Positions 8,131 to 14,818 of a DNA stretch of 64,000 nt are shown here, piece after piece. Made by a program: the position numbers and the translations under genes. The stretch covers positions 255,071 to 319,070 of the forward strand of contig NZ_DAXW01000003.1 in NCBI RefSeq assembly GCF_002506585.1. The letters are read 5' to 3'. This stretch comes from Methanoculleus sp. UBA430 (GTDB taxonomy: Archaea; Halobacteriota; Methanomicrobia; Methanomicrobiales; Methanoculleaceae). The notes beneath the pieces were generated by a model. It saw only the letters and a program-made list of their open reading frames with translations. It had not been told where the DNA came from and made no database searches. The first letter of the stretch is position 1, and every line of letters begins with the position of its first letter.

Positions 8131-8889
8131 CTACTTCTTTGCACGCCAAAAAATCCATACTGCCCCGAGAGTCCCAAGGAGCCCGGCCGCGGGACCGAAC
8201 CCCGGCACCGTCCGGGGCAGTGGCTCCAGTTCCAGGTCGAGCGTGTTTGTTGGGTTCTCGAAGGTGATCCCCTGTCGGAGGGGGACGTAGCCCTCCTTCT
8301 CGACCGTGACAGTCTGCCGGTAGCCGGGGGTGTCTACCAGGTAGGCGCCGTCCTCACCGGTCGTGGCCGTCGCCGCGAGGGGTTCGTCGTCGAGCGTAAG
8401 CACCGACTCGAACCGCACCGATGCACCGGGGATCAGATTGCCGCCGGTGTCCGTCACCCTGCCCGAGACGGTGATCAACGGCGACGGCGGGATGCCGATG
8501 CAGACGGTCAGGTTCACGGTCTTCTCGGCCCGGCGCCCGTAGTTGTCCGTTGCCACGACGGTGATCGCGTTCTTCCCGGCCAGGACCGGCACAGAACAGG
8601 CGAACTCAGTCCCGTTTCCGCACGAGACCTCCTCTGTTCCGCTCCGCACAACCACGTTGTGCAGACCTGCAGGGGCGTGGACCTCCCCGACGACGGCGAC
8701 GTGCGGCGGCACGACGTCGATCCAGCCCTCCGCACCCTCGATCGGGGAGGTGATGGTGATGACGATCGTCTCGTTCACCCTCGGTGCCGGGATCGTGTGC
8801 TGATCGATACCTGCGCTTGCTACCGGGATTGTCGCGAGGAGCAGCGCGAAGAGGAGAAGGATTGCCACCGATCGGGTCAATTCTTTCAT
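8131..8889 (-). CDS. Secreted protein with carboxypeptidase-regulatory-like domain and PGF-CTERM anchor
   Basis: The 252-residue protein has a signal peptide (residues 1-26), a middle beta-rich region resembling bacterial Ig or cadherin-like modules (30-130), a carboxypeptidase-regulatory-like domain (VSGRVTDTGGNLIPGASV, about 142-220) and a C-terminal tail in which PGFGP is followed by a hydrophobic helix and a basic end (WRAKK). That tail matches PGF-CTERM sorting signals processed by archaeosortase A, after which the protein is lipid-anchored. Its ATG overlaps the stop of the PepSY-like gene (8886) by four bases, so the two are translationally coupled and the last gene of this envelope operon. 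Confidence 0.75.
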   Translation of the reverse strand: MKELTRSVAILLLFALLLATIPVASAGIDQHTIPAPRVNETIVITITSPIEGAEGWIDVVPPHVAVVGEVHAPAGLHNVVVRSGTEEVSCGNGTEFACSVPVLAGKNAITVVATDNYGRRAEKTVNLTVCIGIPPSPLITVSGRVTDTGGNLIPGASVRFESVLTLDDEPLAATATTGEDGAYLVDTPGYRQTVTVEKEGYVPLRQGITFENPTNTLDLELEPLPRTVPGFGPAAGLLGTLGAVWIFWRAKK

Positions 8890-9800
8890 GCCCCTCCTTC
8901 CAACCCATCCCTCGCGGCGGCGACGTACGCGACGTACGGCTCCGGAGCGCCGTCCCGGACTGCGGTCCCAGAGAACGCGTAGACCGGCCGGACCGTATCC
9001 TGCACGACACCGCGAGGCTCCATCCAGTAGCCGAGCGAGACGTTCTCGATCGTGACGCGGTCGTAGGCCGCACTTGCCGAAGGGCGGACGATCCGTGATG
9101 CGAGGAGGTCCGCATACGCCTCCTCCGGCAACCTTAAAGCGATATCTCCGGCCGGCTCCACCTCCCGCCAGGTCTTCACGAGCCCGACGACATCGCCGCC
9201 GTCGCCCAGGATGACCGCGAACTCGTCGCCGTAGACCGGCAGCCCGTCGAGCGACCGGCCGAACCGGGCGGCGATTGTCACATCGTACGATGCCTCAGGT
9301 TCACCGTCACCTGAACTCCAGACCTCGTGCCTCTGGTTCACCCCGATCTCCACGACCCGGGCGTCCGGCGAATGCATCCCGGTCTTCTCCAGGAATGCAA
9401 GAACAATCTCCTCCGCCTCCGCATCCGTCGGGAGGTCCGGCTGCCGGGTCACCTCGGCCGGCAGCTCACGGTCGGGGATGCGGTAAACCACCCCACCGGA
9501 ATGCGCATACACCGAGAGCCACGCCTCAGGGTCCTTTTTAGTGTCGACGAGGCAAAACTCCCCGGATCTCTCGCTCAACTCCCCGGAGAGCCCGAACCGG
9601 CCCGCGATCTCACGGACTTCTTCCCCGGTGACGGTGATGGGGACGACCCGGTAGAGCGTACAGGAGTCAGGAACCTCCGGGAACCCGGCAACGAGAGCAT
9701 ACTGACCTCCACCCGCATTCGCCGAACCGAGAACCAGTATGCAGCCGGCCGCGATCGCCACGGTGAGACAGACAAGTGTACCGATCTGCAGGCCCCTCAT
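8886..9800 (-). CDS. Secreted PepSY-like protein, diverged relative of the 35-40 kb array
   Basis: The 304-residue product has a signal segment (1-30) and the same order of elements as the five tandem paralogues at 35288-40157: an IAGRFGLSGE segment near residue 65, LPTDAEAEEIVLAFL near 125, a glycine-rich IxLGDGGDVVGLVKTWRE strand, LPEEAYADLL, and a C-terminal part ending before an AYVAA stretch. The two-fold (D/E)-A-x-x-I/L pattern with DG turns resembles PepSY/YcdB domains, which are often prodomains or protease inhibitors; that assignment is by pattern. It lies three bases after the lipoprotein frame and overlaps the PGF-CTERM gene, within the operon driven by promoter element B. Confidence 0.6.
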   Translation of the reverse strand: MRGLQIGTLVCLTVAIAAGCILVLGSANAGGGQYALVAGFPEVPDSCTLYRVVPITVTGEEVREIAGRFGLSGELSERSGEFCLVDTKKDPEAWLSVYAHSGGVVYRIPDRELPAEVTRQPDLPTDAEAEEIVLAFLEKTGMHSPDARVVEIGVNQRHEVWSSGDGEPEASYDVTIAARFGRSLDGLPVYGDEFAVILGDGGDVVGLVKTWREVEPAGDIALRLPEEAYADLLASRIVRPSASAAYDRVTIENVSLGYWMEPRGVVQDTVRPVYAFSGTAVRDGAPEPYVAYVAAARDGLEGGA

Positions 9801-9803
9801 CGC

Positions 9804-10115
9804 TCAGTTCCCGTGGTTGAATATCCGGGCGGTGATTGCCTGAATGGTACGCTGCGTCGAGTAGAACCGGTTCCACTCAATGCGACCATCCTCCGCGATC
9901 TTGAGCAGCAGAGCCTGCTCGTCGCTTTCCGGAGATTGTTTGACTGACCCCCCGACAGACAGGCCGCCATCCGAAACCGGCAAAAGAATGGTGCCGTATT
10001 CGTCGCTCCCTTCATCAAAGACAGTGTGCCGGACCTCGATACCGGCAGCATCGGTTCGGGTGACGGTGAGATTATGGCAGTCGGCGACAGTGTCGCTTGA
10101 GAGGCATCCCAACAC
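9804..10115 (-). CDS. Small lipoprotein-like protein; start codon unclear
   Basis: From a GTG at 10115 the frame encodes 103 residues, but coding continues upstream without a start codon. The codons between 10175 and 10116 encode a basic end and hydrophobic segment leading to LTAVLGC, a good lipobox, so the true product is probably a lipoprotein of about 125 residues. The next in-frame ATG (10196) is separated from it by an in-frame TAA at 10181-10179. The gene may therefore be broken at its 5' end by one substitution, may use an unusual start, or may be affected by a base error. It sits between the membrane-anchored gene and the PepSY-like gene of the element B operon. Confidence 0.5.
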   Translation of the reverse strand: MLGCLSSDTVADCHNLTVTRTDAAGIEVRHTVFDEGSDEYGTILLPVSDGGLSVGGSVKQSPESDEQALLLKIAEDGRIEWNRFYSTQRTIQAITARIFNHGN

Positions 10116-10233
10116 GGCAGTGAGGATGATGAGAGAGAAAAGAGCAAGAGAGATCGCCCTGTTACGGGCTTTCTGAGTTTAACTATCAATATACATACGT
10201 TTCGATCGAGATGTTCTCTTCCAGAGCTGCCCA

Positions 10234-10908
10234 TCAAAACGCGATACCCCCGGCAATAACATGGTATTCGGCCGGAACCAGGACAAATCCGGACGTTGTT
10301 CCGGGGACGGTCGCATGCACCGTTGTCGTCCAGGTATCCTCCTTTATCAGGTGTTTCATGCCCCCGCCGCCCCGGTAACTGAGGTCGAACGAGACCACCG
10401 CTGCATCCTCCGACGGCGGGACGAAGCCGTCGAGGAAGACGACCGTGGTGTAGGTGCCCCCCGATCCCCGGGTGAACTCGGCGACGCTCGCGTTCTCAGG
10501 GGTCCCGAGGACCGGCACGAGCAGCCGCGGCTCTTCTTTCGTCTCGAACTCGCCGGTCGGTCTGAAGATATCCTGCGCGTAGTCTTCCGTCGTCGTGAAC
10601 GCGATCATCTTCCCGTACTGCGTCTCCCGGATCGCCGTCCGCCACCCGGCGGGCTGGAGAACGCTGGACGACTCGAAGATCACCAGCTCGCCCTTCGCGT
10701 TCGCCGGAACCGGGATCATGACCGTGGCGGTGCCGTTTACGGCAAGATCGGAGAGACCGGTGATCCTGATCTCGTAGGAATCGTTCGGCATGGTCGTCTC
10801 GACGAACCCGACAGCAAGAAAGAGCAGGAGGACCACCGCAGCGAGGATGGTAACCGCTATCAGCAGGTTCAGCAGAGTTTTTTTGGTATTGGTATATTTT
10901 TCGTCCAT
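10234..10908 (-). CDS. Membrane-anchored extracytoplasmic protein, unknown function
   Basis: The 224-residue protein has a short charged N-terminus, one transmembrane segment (about 13-37) and an outer domain of about 185 residues rich in beta-strand patterns and containing FDLSYRGGGG near the end. No domain is recognised. GGTGAGGAG precedes the ATG closely. Promoter element B lies 68 bp upstream in the same orientation, so this is the first gene of an operon continuing through the lipoprotein frame, the PepSY-like gene and the PGF-CTERM gene. It is divergent from the membrane-bound winged-helix gene at 11193. Confidence 0.6.
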   Translation of the reverse strand: MDEKYTNTKKTLLNLLIAVTILAAVVLLLFLAVGFVETTMPNDSYEIRITGLSDLAVNGTATVMIPVPANAKGELVIFESSSVLQPAGWRTAIRETQYGKMIAFTTTEDYAQDIFRPTGEFETKEEPRLLVPVLGTPENASVAEFTRGSGGTYTTVVFLDGFVPPSEDAAVVSFDLSYRGGGGMKHLIKEDTWTTTVHATVPGTTSGFVLVPAEYHVIAGGIAF

Positions 10909-10975
10909 CTCCTCACCATCGCCCGGCCGGGTGGGGCCGCCTTCCGGATCGATGCATGAGAAGTCAACGTTCCCC

Positions 10976-11009
10976 TATAAACGATTTCTGTCACGATCCT
11001 CTACACGTC
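10976..11009 (-). promoter_or_regulatory. Promoter element B: GACGTGTA-N9-GACAGAA-N4-TTTATA
   Basis: On the minus strand GACGTGTA lies at 11009-11002, GACAGAA at 10992-10986 and TTTATA at 10981-10976. It points at the envelope operon starting at 10908 with a predicted leader of roughly 40 nt. The layout matches elements A, C and D. Confidence 0.65.
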
Positions 11010-11161
11010 GAGCCGGATCCGTTGGTTTTGTTCCGGAGAATTCGCCGCAGTCCATCAGGGACGTTCGCTGCGCCGGTCGATACCGAACCCGGACTGCGGA
11101 GGTGACCGGCTACCGGAAGACACGTAGAGGCGTGCGATGGGGGAATAACAAAATAGCACCG

Positions 11162-11169
11162 TTTTTATA
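11162..11169 (+). promoter_or_regulatory. TATA box of the winged-helix gene
   Basis: TTTTTATA ends 23 bases before the ATG at 11193. At the usual archaeal TATA-to-start distance the transcript would begin at or next to the ATG, so the message is probably leaderless. This agrees with the lack of a ribosome site. Confidence 0.5.
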
Positions 11170-11192
11170 CTCACGGCAACCTGATCTCTTTA

Positions 11193-11927
11193 ATGTCGCA
11201 TCAACTCCCCCTCGCGAGGACTGCGCTGCTCCTCATCGTCCTCATGCTGCTCATCACCCCGGGGAGCGCTGCCGGCACAGAGCCGAGCGAATGGGAGTAT
11301 CCGGAAACGATACCGGGCGATCCGGTCCCTGAGTACATCTGGAACGTGCCGCTCAAACTGATCCTGCTCGACTTCGTCTTCATGACCGCCCCCCTGCTCT
11401 TCCTCCCGGTCCAATTCCTCATATCGGTAACCGTATGGCTCATTCTCGGCCAGAGGAGGATCTCCAGAAAGAACGTTCTCGAACACGACACCCGCCGTGC
11501 GGCGTACCTCTGCATCCGGGAGAACCCCGGGATCAACTACGCCTTCCTCTCCTGCAGGCTGGGCGTTAACGCAGGAACCCTCCGGTACCACCTTGCAATC
11601 CTCCGCGAGACGGGAAAGATTCTCGCGGAGCACGACCACGGGCAGGTGCGGTATTATGCGAACGGCAAGAGGGGGCATGAGGGAGAGAGTTATTCTCTCA
11701 GTGGGACGCGGAGAGAGATCCTCGATCTCATCACGCGGAATCCAGGGATAGCGCGAAAAGATGTCGCATCCGCGCTCGGGATCTCCGGTGCATCGGTGAC
11801 CTGGCATATGTCGCTGCTCATCCGGGACGGTGCCGTACGGAGCGAGAAGGACGGAAGGCTGGTGCGCTATTTCCCCCGGCGGGGTATCGTATTCCGGGCG
11901 AATAGGGGCGCAGACGCAACCGGTTAG
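11193..11927 (+). CDS. Membrane-bound regulator with two winged-helix domains
   Basis: The 244-residue protein has a signal or first membrane segment (8-27), a short outer stretch, a second membrane segment (about 52-85) and a cytoplasmic part with two consecutive winged-helix DNA-binding domains, around residues 97-150 (INYAFLSCRLGVNAGTLRYH) and 165-225 (IARKDVASALGISGASVTWH). Such membrane-tethered winged-helix proteins are common in methanogens and are presumed to sense envelope or ion conditions. It is divergent from the operon behind element B, and a degenerate match to the GACGTGTAGAGG half lies upstream of it (11123-11134), so it is the natural candidate for regulating the element A-D promoters. 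That target is inference. Confidence 0.75.
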   Translation: MSHQLPLARTALLLIVLMLLITPGSAAGTEPSEWEYPETIPGDPVPEYIWNVPLKLILLDFVFMTAPLLFLPVQFLISVTVWLILGQRRISRKNVLEHDTRRAAYLCIRENPGINYAFLSCRLGVNAGTLRYHLAILRETGKILAEHDHGQVRYYANGKRGHEGESYSLSGTRREILDLITRNPGIARKDVASALGISGASVTWHMSLLIRDGAVRSEKDGRLVRYFPRRGIVFRANRGADATG

Positions 11928-11985
11928 GTCACCTGGGGGCAGTTGGGCTGGAGGCGATGAATGAGTCCCGGTTCTCGACGCTCAC

Positions 11986-12669
11986 CTACCCGTAGACTAC
12001 GGACTCGGCTGCCGCGAGATCCTGCCGGGTGAACGCAATAAGAACCTCTTCTGGAGATGGTGGAGATCCCGGGCTCCGGTGGGGAGTGATCGTGATGGTG
12101 TACCAGCGCGCGTCCGGGCCGAACATCACTTCTTTCACCGGGCGGAATATTCCATCCAAGACCTCGTAGAGCCTTCCCCGGGTCTCGTTGTAGTGGTCCC
12201 CGTACGCGTTCACGCTCACAAGAAGCCTCATACCCCGGTCCCGGGAGGGAATATCCTCCAGGGCGATAGCGTCGACCTCCCGCAAGAGTTCAAGGGGGTG
12301 CACCCCCTGCACGGAAAAATTGAACTTCTGCGATTTGGCCGATACTGTTCCGCCCGGCCCCACATACGCCTCGTAGCCGTGCTGTTCGCCGTTCTTATCG
12401 CCGTAGAAGTAGAGCCATATCACCCGAATCGCGCCGTCCCCGGCGATGTTGGTCTCCAGTCGCAGCAGTCTCGCCGACTCGTTCTCGACGCCGGTGCTAT
12501 CGACGGCGATCTCCCAGAGGTCCAGGATGGCCGGGTTGTACGCCGGGGACTCAAGATGGGTGATATTCTCGATACGGGTGACGTCCGGAGCCTCCGGTAA
12601 GATGAAGAAGTGCATGCAGGCGTAGACAGTTATTACTCCGACGGTGACGGCAAGGATCGGTCGTCTCAT
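11986..12669 (-). CDS. Membrane-anchored protein of unknown function
   Basis: The 227-residue protein begins with a single hydrophobic segment (residues 4-24) and is otherwise soluble, with mixed strand and helix patterns and no recognised domain. It probably stays attached to the outer face of the membrane. It is convergent with the winged-helix gene and divergent from the ABC-2 permease gene. Element D lies upstream on the opposite strand, 140 bp away, and could influence it in both directions, but its orientation favours the permease. Confidence 0.5.
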   Translation of the reverse strand: MRRPILAVTVGVITVYACMHFFILPEAPDVTRIENITHLESPAYNPAILDLWEIAVDSTGVENESARLLRLETNIAGDGAIRVIWLYFYGDKNGEQHGYEAYVGPGGTVSAKSQKFNFSVQGVHPLELLREVDAIALEDIPSRDRGMRLLVSVNAYGDHYNETRGRLYEVLDGIFRPVKEVMFGPDARWYTITITPHRSPGSPPSPEEVLIAFTRQDLAAAESVVYG

Positions 12670-13040
12670 GGTAGTTCCGGGCCGATGGAACCGGCGTGGT
12701 TAAAGTCAGTATGGGACCGGCCGGGCTTGAAGTTTCCGAAATGTGACCGGTGCAGAGTATCGTCGGTGTACCGCGGCCACTGGTCGGATCCACTCCTCTC
12801 ACGCCCCGACGTGTAGAGGAATGTGAGAGAAAAGGTATATGGAGTAACGATCCAGTCTCAAGACGGCAACACCCGTGGAAGTGCATCTGAGTAATCCTTG
12901 CCCGTTCCGGGCGGCGGAAAAACCTCGATTGTCACTTAAGGGGCGATGCCGCGTATTGTCGCGGGCCTGCGGCACTCTTGCGACCACGGACGGAGAACGA
13001 GCATGAAGATAGATATATGTACACTGACCGGTGATAACAC
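12670..13040. other. Divergent intergenic region with element D
   Basis: This 371-base stretch holds promoter element D and a leader of about 175 nt before the permease. Just before the permease a 13-codon frame beginning at 13002 (ATGAAGATAGAT) ends in an ATGA overlap with the ATG at 13041; it could be a leader peptide or chance. A second TATA-like sequence (GATATATG) lies near 13013. No RNA gene is recognised. Confidence 0.4.
12808..12840 (+). promoter_or_regulatory. Promoter element D: GACGTGTA-N9-GAGAGAA-N4-TATAT
   Basis: On the plus strand GACGTGTA lies at 12808-12815, GAGAGAA at 12825-12831 and TATAT at 12836-12840. It differs from A-C by one base (G for C) in the second half and has the same 9-base spacing. 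It points toward the ABC-2 permease gene at 13041. Confidence 0.55.
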
Positions 13041-14009
13041 ATGACGGCGGAACGGGTCTTCACCGTGGCCCAAAAAGAGTTCACCGACCAGATCACGGGC
13101 TGGCGGTTCCTGGTGATCCTCGCCCTGTTCCTCGTCATCGCCCTGGTGGGAACCTACAGCGGGGTCGGGAGCTACGAGAGAGAACTGGATAGGTATGCCC
13201 AGCAACTGGCGGCGATGGAAGACCGGTTCGACGGACCGGCCGGGATGATGCCCGCAAAACCCCCGGTCGAGGGCATCTACTCCTCGATGTTCCGGACGCT
13301 GGTCTCCTACGGGGGGCTCCTTGCCATCGCCGTCGGGTTCAGCCTGGTCTCCGGGGAGAAGGAGTCCCGGTCGCTCAAAAGCCTCCTCTCCCACCCGGTC
13401 TATCGCGACGAGATCATCAACGGCAAGGCGCTCGGGGGCGTTGCGCTGCTCGCCCTCGTCGTCGGGAGTGTGCTCGCAATATCCACCGCGCTCCTCCTCG
13501 TCTTCTCGATCGTGCCCTCTTCCGGCGATCTGTGGATGATCCTGACCTACGCCGGCGTCATCCTCCTCTTCCTCGTGACGTTCTTCTCCATCGCGCTAGC
13601 CATCTCCACCCTCTGCCGGGAGAGCGGCAGCGCCCTGCTCCTCTCCGTGGTCGTCTTCATCCTCCTCGTCTTCCTGTTCCCCTACGCCACCACGCATATC
13701 GGGATGGCGCTCATGATGGAGGAGCCCGATCCGGCGGCATATGGTGGGGATATCTCGTCGGAAGGTTACCAGGCAGCAATCACGGCGTATTACGGTCAGT
13801 TTGACCTTATCCAGAGCATCGGAAACCTCGCATCACCGCAGATGGCAACCAATGCCCTCATCCAGGGGATCGCCAACGCCCCGACATCAGGGGCAACCCT
13901 TGAAGATACGCTCGGCGGGATATGGTCGAGTGTTGCGGCCCTGACCATCTACCCCGTCGCTTTCTTCGCCGTCGCGTACACGAGGTTCATGCGGATGGAT
14001 ATCCGGTGA
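13041..14009 (+). CDS. ABC-2 type transporter permease
   Basis: The 322-residue protein has a first membrane helix (22-43), a large extracytoplasmic loop (about 44-95) and a group of five helices from about residue 100, with a GEKESRSLKSLLSHPV loop typical of ABC-2 permeases of the NosY/Nod type. It would form the channel of an exporter working with an ATP-binding subunit. No ATPase gene is adjacent, which is unusual, since these usually sit in tandem; the partner must be encoded elsewhere. Promoter element D upstream groups it with the envelope genes described here. Confidence 0.8.
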   Translation: MTAERVFTVAQKEFTDQITGWRFLVILALFLVIALVGTYSGVGSYERELDRYAQQLAAMEDRFDGPAGMMPAKPPVEGIYSSMFRTLVSYGGLLAIAVGFSLVSGEKESRSLKSLLSHPVYRDEIINGKALGGVALLALVVGSVLAISTALLLVFSIVPSSGDLWMILTYAGVILLFLVTFFSIALAISTLCRESGSALLLSVVVFILLVFLFPYATTHIGMALMMEEPDPAAYGGDISSEGYQAAITAYYGQFDLIQSIGNLASPQMATNALIQGIANAPTSGATLEDTLGGIWSSVAALTIYPVAFFAVAYTRFMRMDIR

Positions 14010-14040
14010 CCGCTCGTGAGAGGAGGGGGCTCTGTATCCC

Positions 14041-14772
14041 TTACCAAAACGCCAGATATAGGAAATAAACCCCGATCACGACGATCGCGACGCCAACGAT
14101 CCGGTCGAAGGCCTCCCCGCTCACCCTCGCCTTCTCCTTGATCCTCTTCCCGACCGCGCCGCCGAGCGAGCTGATCACGATGAGGGGGATCGCGAGCCCC
14201 ACGGCGTACACAAAGATCGTGAAGAGCCCCTCGATAGCCGTCTGGTAGAGCGCGATGTAGGTCAGGACGACGAGGAGCATCGGCGCTCCGCGCCCCACGG
14301 TGATCGCCCCGAACGAGAGCCCGAGGAGGAACGCTCCCGTAACGGAGTAAGATACGGGCGCCCGAAAGAGGTTGAAGATGCTCCGTATCGGCGGTTTGTA
14401 GACATGGAGGAGCTGCAGCCCCATCAGGATCATCAGCACCCCGCCGATCCCCCACGCGACGGTGTCACTCAAGAAAAGCAGGTACTCGCCGACGTATCCC
14501 GCGACCCCCCCGAGCGGCAGAAGGACGAGGACCGTGCCGAGCGAGAACGCCACAGTCAATTTGAGGATCCCGGCGAGCGTGAGGTTCGTCTTGCCGCTCG
14601 TCAGGTAGCCTATTAGCCCGAGACAGAGGACGCTGTTGCAGGGGCAGATCCCGGCGACGAGGCCGAAAACGAAGACGCCGAGGACCGAGGGGTCGAAGGA
14701 GGCCACGAAGAGAGGTTGGATCGGGAACGAAAATATACCTACGGTTCCGCACTCTCCGGCACGGAGATACAT
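14041..14772 (-). CDS. CcdA/DsbD-like membrane protein with incomplete cysteine pair
   Basis: The 243-residue protein has six membrane segments and the CcdA-type start of the domain (VAGICPCNSVLCLGL, Cys43, Cys45). The second half, where the family has a second Pro-Cys motif, reads VGRGAPMLL and lacks the cysteine (contrast Cys264 in the protein at 516-1532). Transfer of electrons by a cysteine pair across the membrane is thus doubtful; it could use the clustered CPC cysteines or bind a metal. There is no ribosome site before the ATG at 14772. It is divergent from the Na/Pi-type transporter. Confidence 0.65.
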   Translation of the reverse strand: MYLRAGECGTVGIFSFPIQPLFVASFDPSVLGVFVFGLVAGICPCNSVLCLGLIGYLTSGKTNLTLAGILKLTVAFSLGTVLVLLPLGGVAGYVGEYLLFLSDTVAWGIGGVLMILMGLQLLHVYKPPIRSIFNLFRAPVSYSVTGAFLLGLSFGAITVGRGAPMLLVVLTYIALYQTAIEGLFTIFVYAVGLAIPLIVISSLGGAVGKRIKEKARVSGEAFDRIVGVAIVVIGVYFLYLAFW

Positions 14773-14818
14773 TTAGAGAGGTATTTCAGAGCAGAGGCTC
14801 CATACTCCTCGAACAGCA

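Noticed and set aside
11123..11170. GACACGTAGAGG before the winged-helix gene as a fifth copy of the promoter element
   Set aside because: Two bases of the GACGTGTA core are swapped, the second half does not match and the distance to TATA is longer; kept only as a weak hint.
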